Source of the DNA: Plecoglossus altivelis
Taxonomy: Eukaryota > Chordata > Actinopteri > Osmeriformes > Plecoglossidae
Direction: 5' to 3'
DNA: 64,000 nucleotides
NCBI GenBank assembly: GCA_036571765.1
Contig: BROE01000024.1
Span: forward strand, 1,105,189 to 1,169,188
Shown here in pieces: positions 23,384-34,800 of the stretch. A program made the position numbers and the translations under genes. A model generated the notes under the pieces. The model made no database searches and was not told the origin of the DNA. It saw only the letters and a list, made by a program, of their open reading frames with translations. Each line of letters starts with the position of its first letter. Positions within the stretch are counted from its first letter, which is position 1.

Positions 23384-24529
23384 CCAAGGAGAATCGTTAC
23401 GTCGCCCGGAGTGGCGTTACCGGGGCCCCACCCCGGAGCCAGGTCTGGGGTGGGTGCTCGCAGACGAGCGCCTGGTGGCCGGGTCTTTGCCCATGGGACC
23501 CGGCCGGGTATAGCCCGAAAAGGCGACGTGGGATCACCTTCCGGCAGGCCCACCACCCACAGGAAGGACCGTAGGGGGCCGGTGCAGTGTGTTTTGGGCG
23601 GCGGTCAGGGGCAGGTGCCTGGACGACCGAGGCCATGCACACGGTCTCTAGCGCTGGGGACATGGAATGTCACCTCGCTGGCAGGAAAGGAGCCCGAGCT
23701 TGTGCGGGAGGTAGAGCGTTACCGGCTAGATATAGTCGGCCTCACCTCCACGCACGGCCTGGGTTCTGGGTCCATTATCCTCGAGAGAGGCTGGACTCTA
23801 CATTTCTCTGGCGTTGCTCGCGTGGAGAGGCGGCGGGCTGGCGTGGGCTTGCTCATAGCCCCGTGGCTCAGCCGCCACGTGTTGAGGTTTACCCCGGTAG
23901 ACGAGAGGGTCGTGTCCCTGCGCCTTCAAGCCGGGGACAGGTCTCTCACTGTTGTATCGGCCTATGGGCCGAACAGCAGTGCAGAGTACCCGGCCTTCTT
24001 GGGGTCCCTGGGAGGGGTACTGGATAGTGCACCGACCGGGGACTCCATTGTTCTGCTGGGGGACTTCAACGCCCATGTGGGTAACGACAGTGACACCTGG
24101 AGAGGTGTGATTGGGAGGAACGGTCCCCCCGATCTGAACCCGAGCAGTGTTTTGTTGTTGGACTTCTGTGCTAGTTACAGTTTGTCCATAACGAACACCA
24201 TGTTCGAGCACAAGGGTGTCCATCAGTGCACGTGGCACCAGGGCACTCTAGGCCGAAGGTCGATGATCGACTTTGTTGTCGTGTCCTCTGACCTCCGGCC
24301 ACGTGTCTCGGACACTCGGGTAAAGAGAGGGGCGGAGCTGTCAACCGATCACTACCTGGTCGTGAGCTGTATCCGCTGGTGGAGGAGGAAGTCGGACAGA
24401 CCTGGAAGGCCCAAGCGTATCGTGAGGGTCTGTTGGGAACGTCTGGCGGAGCCTTCTGTCAGCAGGGTCTTCAACTCGCACCTACAGGGAGAGTTTCTCA
24501 CAGATTCCGGGGGGGGCTGGGGACATTGA
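23384..24529 (+). pseudogene. Rex3 leader and endonuclease domain, frameshifted
   Basis: The frame from 23372 reads GTWNVTSLAGKEPELVREVE, VVSAYGPNSSAEYP, LLGDFNAHVGND, SMIDFVVVSSDLRP and STDHYLVVSC, which are the exonuclease-endonuclease-phosphatase fold motifs used by RTE LINEs to nick target DNA. One extra base near 24483 (compare cctacaggga here with cctccggga in the copy at 46439) shifts the frame and it ends at 24529. The first 240 bases are leader. Confidence 0.88.
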
Positions 24530-26118
24530 GTCTGAGTGGACTGTGTTCTCGGCCTCCGTTGTCGACACGGCAGCCCGGAGCTGCGGTCGCAAGGTCTCTG
24601 GTGCCAGTCGCGGCGGCAATCCCCGAACCCGGTGGTGGACACTGGAAGTAAGGGATACTGTCAAACTGAAGAAGGAGTCCTATCGAGCCTGGTTGGCTTG
24701 TGGGACTCCTGAGACGGTTGACGGGTATCGGCAGGCCAAGCGTGTCGCGGCTCAGATTATCGCGGAGGCCAAAACTCACGTCTAGGGGGGGAATTTGGGG
24801 AGGCCATGGAGAAGGACTACCGGACGGTCGCAAGGAAATTCTGGCAAACCGTTTGCCGACTCAGGGGGAGAAGCGGTTCTTCACCAACACCGTGAACGGT
24901 GCGGGCGGGGAGCTGCTGACCTCAACTGGGGACGTTGTTGAGCGGTGGAAAGAATACTTTGAGGATCTCCTCAATCCTGCCGTCATGTCTTCCGAGGAGG
25001 AAGCAAAGGCTGAGGACCCGGAGGTGGACTCGTCGATCACCCAGGCGGAAGTCACCGAGGTGGTCGGTGGGCTACTCAGTGGCAAAGCCCTGGGCGTAGA
25101 TGAGATCCGCCCCGAGTATCTTAAGTCTATGGATGTTGTGAGGCTGTCGTGGCTGACACGTCTCTTCAATATTGCGTGGCGCCTTGGGATGGTGTTGCTA
25201 GACTGACAGACCGGGGTGGTGGTACCCCGTTAAAAGAAGGGGGACTGGAGGGTGTGTTCCAACTACCGAGAATCCGTCCGATAGTCGAACCTTGGATTCA
25301 GGAAGAGCAGTGTGGGTTTCGTCCTGGTCGTGGAACACTGGACCAGCTCTACACACTTCATCGGGTGCTTGAGGGTTCATGGAAGTTTGCCTAACCAGTT
25401 CACATGTGCTTTGTGGACCTGGAGAAGGCGTTTGACCGTGTCCCTCGTGGCGCCCTGTGGGGGTTTTGCCGGGAATACGGGATCCGGGGCCCTTTGCTCA
25501 GGGCCGTCTGGTCCCTGTATGACCGGAGCAGGAGCTGTGTTCGCATTGCCGGTAGTAAGTCGGACCTGTTCCCGGTGCATGTTGGACTCCGCCAGGGCTG
25601 CCCTTTGTCACCGGTTCTGTTCATTGTTTTTATGGAAAGAATTTCTAGGCACAGCCAGGGGTCGGAGGGTGTCTGGTTCGGGGGGCACAGGATTTCATCT
25701 CTGCTTTCGCAGATGATATTGTCCTGATGGCTTCATCGGACTGGTATCTGCAGCATGCACTGGAGCGGTTTGCAGCCAAGTGTAAAGCGGCCGGGATGGG
25801 AATCAGCACCTCCAAATCCGAGGCCATGGTTCTCAACAGGAAAAAGGTGGCTTGCTCCCTTCGGGTGGGTGGGGAGTCCTTGCTTCAAGTGAAGGAGATC
25901 AAGTATCTCGGGGTCTTGTTCACGGATGAGGGAAGGACGGAACGTGAGATTGACAGGCGGATCGGTGCAGCGGCTGCAGTGATGCGGTCTCTGTACCGGT
26001 TCGTCGTGGTGAAGAAGGAGCTGAGCCGGAAGGCAAAGCTCTCAATATACCAGTCAATGGAGAAGGAAGTCTGTGACTCCCTGTTCAGATTGCTGCCCCC
26101 GCAACCTGGCCCCAGATA
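24530..26118 (+). pseudogene. Rex3 reverse transcriptase domain, multiply broken
   Basis: Segments in different frames read WKEYFEDLLNP, LSGKALGVDEIRPEYLKS, QCGFRPGRGTLDQLYTLHRV, FVDLEKAFDRVPRGALWG and GLRQGCPLSPVLFIVFM. Breaks: a stop at 24783, one at 25204, loss of about 20 codons before RIRPIVEPWIQ at 25268, a stop at 25392, and a 2-nt loss inside the catalytic FADD box near 25710. It cannot make an active enzyme. Confidence 0.88.
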
Positions 26119-26145
26119 AATGGAAGAAGATGGATGGATGGATGT

Positions 26146-27370
26146 CAGATGAATGTGGTAATTTGTTAAATTTGACCTGTAATGGGATTTGTTGTATTTC
26201 ATGACTGAGAACATATGGTCACACGCCTATGTGGACCCGAATAAAACCAGCCAGCCAATCTGTGTCTTGTAACTCTGGGAAGTTGTCAGCTTTACCAACT
26301 GTATCCAGGAACATACCAATCTCCCCTCTCAGCTCCCACACACGGTGAAAGACTTTCCCCAGGCTTAGCCAGCGCACATTTGAATGATTTAACAAGTCCT
26401 GGTGCTCTGCCTTTGTGTCATTGAGCAGCTGAATGAACTGACGATGGTTCAGCCCCCTTGTCCGTATAAAGTTTACAAGTTTCACGACCACTTTGACAAT
26501 ATGTGCGACCTTCAACACATTTTTACACAGGGCTTCCTGATGAATAATACAGTGAAGAAATATTAATTGCTCTGAGTTTGGGCTTTCTTCTTTTTCTTTG
26601 TATTGTAATGTTTTTAGAAGGCCAATGTTCTTACCGGTTAGATTTGGGGATCCATCTTTTGTGACGTTTGTCAGTTTACGCCATGGTAGATCAATTTTTT
26701 CCAAGAAGTCAGACATGATGTCATATAATTCAGAGCACCCTGGTTGTCCCCATCATCGATTCCATTGCAAGAAGTTCCTCTGCTATTTCAAAGTTATCAT
26801 TAATTCTTCTGACAAAAGTGTAAAGTTGAGCAGCGTCTTTGATGTCAGTGCTCTAATCCAGTGCGATAGAAAAATATTGAAGCCATCTTCTTTCTTTTTC
26901 TGCTTTTTTTTCAGCATGACGTAACTTCCACTAGCCTAGTGATGGTTCGGGCCGATAAGCTAATTTTCGGGAATTGGCTTTTACAATCAGGACAAAGTAT
27001 GATAGCATACACCATACAGTCTTTCACAAACTCCTCTTCAGAAAAGGTTTGCTATGCTGTGCAATTTTATGTGCCACTATGTAGCTTGCCTTTGTTAACG
27101 ATTCTTGAGTAGAGGTCTGTTTAGTAAAAATATTTTGTTGGGCTTTTAAGTTTGTGGCAAGTGTAAAGGCCAGAGTGGACAGATTGCTAGCGTTGTTAGC
27201 AAGTTTGCTTTAAAAATGACAACTGAGATTGTATTCCTTAAAAACTGCAATACTTTCTTGGCATATCAGATATACCACCTCCTGTCCAACTTTAGTGAAA
27301 AAGTATTTTGGTGTCCATTCTTTCTTGAGCACACAACATTCACCACTTTTCTCTTCTTCGCAGCACTCAT
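26146..27370 (-). mobile_element. hAT transposon relic (GTF2IRD2-like transposase)
   Basis: Minus-strand coding starts at 27370 (MSAAKKRKV), then in a shifted frame KKEWTPKYFFTKVGQEVVYL with LICQESIAVFKEYN (BED-like finger), EEEFVKDCMVYAIIL, SLSARTITRLVE, a DDE-region segment at 26716-26219 (MSDFLEKIDLPWRKLTNVTK, FLHCIIHQEALCKNVLKV, SNVRWLSLGKVF) and finally FSVMKYNKSHYRSNLTN at 26215-26150. The last piece is the C-terminal dimerisation domain and follows a large internal deletion at about 26219. Multiple frame changes make it inactive. The Rex3 tail cuts into its end at 26145. Confidence 0.82.
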
Positions 27371-29082
27371 TTTTCATGTCAACACCCATTTTTCATGTCA
27401 ACATCGTCAAGCATGGAGGTGATCGTGAGCACATTCAAATGGACTGAATGTAGGTCTAATACAAGCAGCTGCTAGGCTACAGCGTTATCTATTGGAGAAT
27501 GTTTGTATAGCATGGAATGAATATTCTTTAGGCCAAAAATCGCAACTGAAATTTAATTACATTTAATTAGTAAAACAAATGGCTGGCAGGCTAATTTAAG
27601 TGCCCCCCCCCCACTGCTCTACAGAAAAAGTTGACTCTGAGTGTTTAGAGTGTCGATACTGAAATACTCAAGCAAAAACTAGCATCCCTTCTTCTACGTA
27701 TGCAATGTATGTTAAATGTGTCAAAAAATGCAATACAGTTGACCAGAGAAGAATTTAAGGATATTTTGTTGTCATACGTTTCAACAAATCCAGAACTTAT
27801 TTATACGTCAGAAAAAGGGACATTATCACCTGACTTTAGAAGACACATAGTTTAGAGAGCATGTCTCCATCATTGGACCAACTGACTAGTTTTATGACCG
27901 AGCTTCAATGGAAACCTTTGTCTACGTTTCTTTAAGTCAGGCTCTTGAACTTTTACTCAATACACCAGTTTTTTGGAAAAGCTTGTTTCTGATCAAAAGA
28001 GTTTACTGGGGCAATTTAAGTGTTTTCACGATGGCCATTGTTTAAAAAAAAAGTATTGTTTGGTGAACAAGAGCTGCACATTTTATTAGGCGATTATTTC
28101 TTTGAAGGCTATAGTAAAGGCGTAAAGAAATTGATTTCCAAAAGGTAAATTACTTTGGATACACTGAATAGCATAATATCTTAATTTCAATACAAACACT
28201 CAGAAAGGGTGGATAGACAATTAATAGAGCTTGTTTTGAAAAGAGGGGTATAGGTGGCAATAGCCACGAAAATATGAACCTTTTGTGTATCCTCCCTTTT
28301 TTGTTGGAAAGAGCAGCCCAGAATAAGAAACTGTATGAGAGATATTGATGGACCTCAAATAAATAATTTAAATTATTGTATTTTTTCTGAGGAAATATTG
28401 CACTACTTGGAGATTGCTGTCTGATCATAGCAGTACTTCCCATGGTCCCATTGACTCATACAACTGTGAACAGCATTCTTTCTCAAGAAGAGACATTGGA
28501 CATGATTTGAGACATGAGACATGTTTGCTGACCATGGCACTGGCTGTGTTTAACAGTGTTCAACTTAAGTTAAAAGCAGTAGGCCTACATCTTACACAAC
28601 AGGAAAAATAATAATTTTCAGTCACCTGCAAGTCCCAGTGTTCCATTCCAATCAGCCCTTGGCCCAGCATGTTGCACAGCCTGGTTGCACATTGAAACCC
28701 AGCTGCAAGGTTACTGCTGGAAGGTGACCTGAGAATGAGCTGGTCCTTAGGGATATGGCAGGTCATCCCACACTATTGTAAAGACAATAGTGTTTAAATG
28801 TGAGGGACAGCTGATGATCTGTCACATTGGCAATATATTTCACTCTAAACATTTCTAGGTCTACAGGAAAATGACTGCTCGACCAATTGGCATCACAATA
28901 TATTGGCATGAGAACCAATCTCTTCATAACTGTCCTGCCATTTTGGGCTACATATAGATTTGAGCTGGCACCTTACTCTCCTGGGGAAGTTCAATTCAAG
29001 AATTATTCAAGAAATACAATGACATGAATGGTAGCAGCAGTTGCATATTGCCAACAACTGATTTTGCACATTGCCGCTTACA
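27371..29082. other. Intergenic sequence, nothing recognised
   Basis: AT-rich. A run of 12 C at 27601-27612 is present. No coding domain recognised. Confidence 0.45.
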
Positions 29083-29328
29083 TTAACCCTTGTATTCTCT
29101 TCACATTCTGCAACTCCCCCTGTCCCAAGGGTCAAAAGGCCCCACCATTAACCCTGAAATAAAGCAGGTAAATTAAATGTTTGCGCTGTACCCTTTTGGG
29201 CACTGAAATGTACATTGTATGTGCTTGAGTTCAATCATGCACATACAATCTAAATGCCTCATTATGGGTGTGTTTGCATTAAATATAGTTTCGGGTTTTT
29301 CTGACAGCTGAAGAGAACACAAGGTTAA
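29083..29328 (+). mobile_element. TTAA-flanked MITE, copy 1 (piggyBac-like ends)
   Basis: It starts ttaacccttgtattctcttc and ends gaagagaacacaaggttaa, an inverted repeat of about 19 bases bounded by TTAA. The 246-base body has no open frame. Two further copies lie at 55159 (opposite orientation) and 62253. TTAA target sites and CCCTT termini fit piggyBac-type mobilisation, which is an inference. Confidence 0.75.
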
Positions 29329-29728
29329 GGAATGTTGCCAACACAATCACAGTACCAGGGAAGTCTACAAAGCTCAAAATCAGCCAGCCAGCCAGATATT
29401 ACAGAATTTATTTAGGTCCCTGCACATCTGGTCAAAAATAATGTCTGTAACCAACTAAGTTGGTCATGGTGTGTGCATATGAACCTCACACAACTAGAGC
29501 TTAAGTCAACAGAAACAAACAGACATGTCCATAAACTTTCCCCTCCATTTTATATCACACAGTATATCAACGTCGTACTGATAGCTAACTAGTTAATCAA
29601 CATATTTAATAGTAGCTAGCATTAGTACCAGGATCCTTAACCGGGACCGGGATGCGTTCAACATAAGTGTTATGCTTAATTTGGCTTACTTGTTACTTGC
29701 TAATTTGGCTTTCACACAGCTAATAGAT

Positions 29729-30490
29729 GCATTCGACTTCATGCAGCGCTGCAGGTGGCTGAATTAGGCTGACTTGAAGCAGTGAATTCTGGTATGATTT
29801 TTTTGTCCTGAGACGGGGCTGAGGCTACGTACATGTGACGTATCCATCAAAGTACAGTGAGATCGATTGGGGGTTAGGGTTAAGGTTAGGGTTAACCCTA
29901 ACCCACCGTAAAGTCGTAATGTTGGCTTCTCGTGGTTTGCTGCACTGAGGTCAGTTGTGTTTGTGCAAGCTGTTTGCTTACTGTAACGCTGACGAACTGC
30001 ATGGTCGCGAATTTAATTTTTCGCATTAGAACGTGCATTAACCAGTACACTGAACTTGGTCATTGTATGTGTTGGGCTGAATTAAACTCTCTAATCTGCA
30101 GATTGATTAGACAACCAGAACTCAATCACTTTCTACAACAATAGTTGGCTATCGCTGTCTGTCTTTAAAGGGAAAAACGGTTTGGTCAGGATTTGAGAAT
30201 TGGCGAAACTGAGTCAGAGTAAATACGCAACACATTACTATGTGAGAGATTGGCTAATTATTATATAGAGCAAAAAATACCATATCATGTCTGTGTTGTC
30301 ATTCGAACTCGTACTGTTCTTGAGAAACTGCGCAGACAGCTGGTCTAGAATAGATTTCAAGATACTTTGATGGATACGTTACAATGACGTAGCCTCAGCA
30401 CAATATCAAGTCGGAAAAAAGCCAACCAGAATTCATTGCTTCAAGCCAGCCGACTGCAGCTACCTTCGGCGCTGTAGGAAGTCTAACACA
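29729..30490. mobile_element. Long-terminal-inverted-repeat element, about 760 bp, non-coding
   Basis: The left arm (about 29729-29872) and right arm (about 30355-30490) are imperfect inverted copies: gacttgaagcagtgaattct, gctgaggctacgt and gacgtatccatcaaagta recur as reverse complements on the right. The class is not certain (Harbinger-like MITE is one option). Between the arms lies about 480 bases including a telomere-like palindrome. No transposase frame exists, so it is non-autonomous. Confidence 0.72.
29869..29904. repeat. Interstitial telomere-like repeats forming a head-to-head palindrome
   Basis: Reads gggggttagggttaaggtta then gggttaaccctaaccc. The 20-base core GGTTAGGGTTAACCCTAACC (29884-29903) is a perfect palindrome with TTAGGG units meeting CCCTAA units at GTTAAC. 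Confidence 0.9.
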
Positions 30491-31699
30491 CCTAATATAA
30501 CGACAGGTGAAACATCTAGGCAATGCCATCACCATGACACTTACATTAAAGAATGTCAGTAAAAACCTGTAAGAGACTTAAAACACAACAAGCATCGTTC
30601 AATTAAAGAATAAGCATTGTTCAAATTAACTTATAATTATTCTAATTTAGACTGACTGTCTAATTAGCCTACTTCCTAAGAGAGAGAGAAGACAGTACAC
30701 TATTTTACCCACAGTAAGAATGATCTAATTCTGAGTCATATATCCTTATACAGATCCTTATACAGAACATTAAAACATGTTTGCTATCAATAGTTATTTT
30801 AACTGTCAGTAATTCATCTAATTGATTTCTGGCATATACATCTTGATTGACCCATGCTGAAATCCTTCCAATGACTAGGGCCGGTGTGGGGCCACTTTTG
30901 TGGTGTCCAAGACCAAACCACTCTTTCATGGTGGTAGAAATAGAAATAGGATAAATTAATTACACATATCTTTACAGCCTAGCTATCGGTAGCATCAGAC
31001 CCCATCCCTCGCCCCTTGGCTTGAAGCAACGGCCCCCTTGGATTTAGGTGGTATTGAATTTCTGGTTAGACAGCCTCGTTCGGTCGTTTTTATTCTTAAC
31101 TTCAGTCAACATATCCAAAATGATCTCCGCCCAAAAAATTTCTTTGATTTTCGAACTGGCTATTACTACTAGCTTTTTCGTACAACTTTTTTCATAAATT
31201 TTTGCTAACTTTCAAACCAATCAGAAATGGATAAACTAGCACCCCATTAATTTGCTTATGTCAAGAAAGGTTGTCTGGATATGTTTCTTATGGGTACAAA
31301 CCATAGACTATGCAGTAGACACAGCCAACCTGCCCTTCAAAGATGGCATCCTCATTCATTTCTATGAAAAGTGCTCAGTGGCACAGTAAGGCAAGCAAGA
31401 GCGCGTAATGGATCTCGGCTTCTTTCCAGTTACGGCTTGTCTAGTCTTGCACAGAACAGTGGCTTGCCTTATTCCTAGCAACGAAACTAGTCCACGCTTT
31501 CAACTAGCCGTACGCGTTATCATTTGTGACATCTGGTTGCGAGCCTGTGAGCTAAAGCATTGCAGTCGAGTCAGAAAACATGCAGAATGGGGTAAATGTC
31601 TGATTAAGGATCAGATACATAATACACAAAGCTTTTGATAAAACTTAAGAGCCCTAATCAGCAATCTAAATATTGAACTAAATCAACACAAATCATCAA
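30491..31699. other. Intergenic sequence, no gene recognised
   Basis: A catggtggtagaaata and aggataaatta stretch near 30927-30957 resembles one near 57565-57595 and may mark a shared repeat. Otherwise unassigned. Confidence 0.4.
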
Positions 31700-31850
31700 A
31701 TCATCACATGATCTCTCTGGGTGGAGCCTGCATGTCCTCCCTGTGTTACTGTGGGTTCTCTCTGGGCACTCCAGCTTCCTTCCTCAAAGACATGCAGATT
31801 ATTTGGAAATTCTAAATTAAATCTAACCGTAATTCACATCTTTAATTCAG
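31700..31850 (+). repeat. Fragment of a high-copy fish repeat
   Basis: The wording gtgggttctctctgggcact then ccagcttccttcctcaaaga and catgcag is one I recognise from many fish intergenic regions. The parent element is not determined from this piece. Confidence 0.45.
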
Positions 31851-34800
31851 CCTGCTGAAGCTGCCTGAAGCTCTGCATGAGGTCAAACGCATCTAATAAC
31901 ACATGGGCCCTCAGAAGGGTGACAAATCCTGGGAGACCCCATTGAAAGATGATCAACCTTTGTTAGGTAATTCTTAAATAAGAACAGAGTCGTTGAAGCT
32001 AAGGACGTTTTAATGCTTTCCGGCAAGGAGACAAGTCTGATCGCTGTTACAAAGTTGTCTGAAGTCTTGTCTCCAAGACATTCTCCAATCATACACATAC
32101 ACACACAATCACATAGATTTAAATGGCCTAACACTTTACCCCTCAGGCCATCCCTTGCTCTAGGGGTAGCTGCCAAAACACAAAGAAGAGAGGGGTACAA
32201 CTGTTGCAATAAAACTGGGAACATTCTTATGATTCAAGCGTCAACATTTCAAGCTGGAGAATCAATGAAACCAGCAAATGTACCCTGGCAACAGAAATGT
32301 TGTGCTATTGTGTGTTTGAGTATACCAAGAGAGGATAGAGAGAAAGCAGTAAGGGAATCTGTTATGAAATAACAGTTAAGACAGACTGAAAATAGTAAGT
32401 TGAAATACATTTTAACATATAAACATATCCATCTGCAATTATGTACATGCTTTGCTGTGATGTCTGTGCTTAACAGTGCTTCAAACATTTTTCAACAGTG
32501 CTACAAAACAGTCAATATTGTATGCATCAAAGTAATTCAGTAAATCAACATATTGTCTAAGTCAATTTTGAAAAACGTGCTTAGCAAAATACTAAATCAA
32601 AGACATTTTATGGAGCCACAACTCAATAAAAAAGGGCTGAGCTCTTTAAAAGGAGCATAATAAAATGGATCTCAAGGACTTAGTACCATAATAATCTGCT
32701 AGTTTCATCTGGTTGGTGGTTCCTGGAAGCTACAGTAGTAAAAAAATCTGGAGAGATTCTATGCCCCCAAAAAAGTCTGCTACTGTCTGGCTGTTCCCAT
32801 GGCAACCACCAGGTGAGCTGACTGGCTTGTAAGCACTGCAGGAACATGTCACTCCCTCCTGATGCTCAGGCGAGGCACACACATAGACAAGGTTGCATTG
32901 AATCAGTTCATGCATTATTACAGATTCAAACACTCACACAGGCATACCTTGTCAATCTACAGTATACCGAGCATTGCAACAAAGTACTAAATTGTAGTAA
33001 AACCTGTATTTTCCACATAACTTTATACCTCTCACACATCACTCTTCTTTTCTCACCACACACACAGACTGCATTGTATAAAGAAGAACTGACTACTGAG
33101 AACAAGTTAGCTCTGGAGGGAGGCAACTGAGATGTGTCATACTCATTGAATATCAAATCTGTTGTTCTGCAACAGCAGCAAAAGGAGGAGGATAGAGAGG
33201 ACATGAGGAAGAGGAGAGGGAAGAACATGCACCAGGCAGGATGAAAGATTCAAGGGGGGGAGGATATGTCTTCTAAATCTGAGGCAGTGAAGAGGTAGCA
33301 GGGGCAAGGCAGATAAAGAGTACTAAGTTTTCTTTGAATCACAGTAATAGCAAGACGTTGAGTGGTTCACATGAAGTCACAGTAAAGGTTAAACATGACA
33401 CTATATACTTTCCAACCTTGAAAGATCCATGAACGTTAGAATGTTTTTGATGTACTAGTACTATGTGTTAGTGTTGTTGACCAGGGCAAAACTTGTCAAA
33501 AGCTGTGTGATATAAGTCTGTACACTGTAAACCCCAATCCATCCATGAAAAAACGTTTTAGTGTCAAGTCCACATAAATGTTCCTGACTGAAATTGGCAT
33601 AGACATTTTATGCTCACTTGACATGAACTTTTCATGTTAAGTCAACCATTTTCTATTTTTGAGTTAGTTTTACTAAGACCCAAACATGGTGCACTCTTGG
33701 AAGACAAGTGATTTGCGTCTCTATATCTGTGTTTTTTACATTTCATTTTTAGTTTAGAACATGTATGGAGTGATGAATTAGAAAGTATTTCCCTTGTATT
33801 GTGAAACAGCTGGAAAGGGAAAACGTTTAGTGACCAGGGGTACTAAATACTAGTATTGGGCACTAAACAGGCCAAGATTTTAGGTTTAATTTTGATTCTA
33901 TCAGTGTGCATGAGTACTTGCTAAAGGAAAATAAAGGTGTTTAACATAGATTTGGGGTAAGGTGCAACGCATAAATAAGTACAAAAAGGTAAATGAATGC
34001 ATCAGGCCGTAAATGTAGGGGTGATGTCACCACTCTACCTTCAAGGATTATGTTTACTTGAAATCACCTTCACTTGAACAGAGATTTCCCTGATACAATT
34101 CTTTTTGTTACGACATCAGTAATCTCTTTTTACTGCTCTCTAATTAAAATAATACGTTTTCCATGCTAAAGATAACCTTCATATATTATTCTTTGAATTA
34201 AGTCCATGGCATGAGAAAAGCTTGGCAAAAGGAAAAGTTAACTTGATTATCTAGAATGATGTATGGCTGTAACATGCTGTGTCCTCTAATGGCTGAGAGT
34301 TGGAAGTTGTTTTTCGTACCGTCAACATCTTTGTTGTGCTTTCTTTGGATGATTATCAATACAGGTCAGACTACACATTTTGTCTGACTGAGGATCTCTA
34401 AACTAGAGTTTAATTTGGCCATTGATACTGAAATGTAGCGTCACTGCAGATTTGAAGTGGCTGACAATATGGAATATGGCCTCTTGAAGCATCATCCTGC
34501 TGGACATGGTAGAAGCAACCCAAATTGATCTAACCATGGGTTCAAATTTCACTACAAATACACCTCAGCTCAACCAGCATGTTTTAGCTTACAGACATGA
34601 TTATATTTGAAATGGGAGACAACCACACACCTCTTCTTTAACCAAGCTTGTTTCATTCTCATTTGCTTGAGAAATGGACAAACTAGCCCTGCTACTGGCC
34701 TCCTCCATCCGCACCGGACTCTGCTCTGCTGCCAACCTCCACCAACTACTCCAGGCCTGGCTCTGCTATCAGCTTGGCTGTGCTATCAGCTTCCACCAAA

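Larger units (their letters stand above)
23384..26145 (+). mobile_element. Rex3 (RTE-clade) LINE, damaged copy 1
   Basis: An apurinic endonuclease domain is followed by a reverse transcriptase and ends in gatggatggatggatg, the tandem GATG tail known for fish Rex3 elements. The GC-rich body contrasts sharply with the AT-rich flanks. Both coding parts are broken. The 3' region has an internal deletion: RT codons jump near 26057 to a piece that belongs just before the tail. It is inserted in the C-terminal end of the hAT relic that continues at 26146. Confidence 0.9.

Noticed and set aside
29869..29904. True chromosome end or telomere
   Set aside because: Only about six units, in two orientations, surrounded by ordinary sequence on both sides.
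29932..30144. 70-residue frame rich in Cys
   Set aside because: Lies inside the inverted-repeat element core, with no family features.
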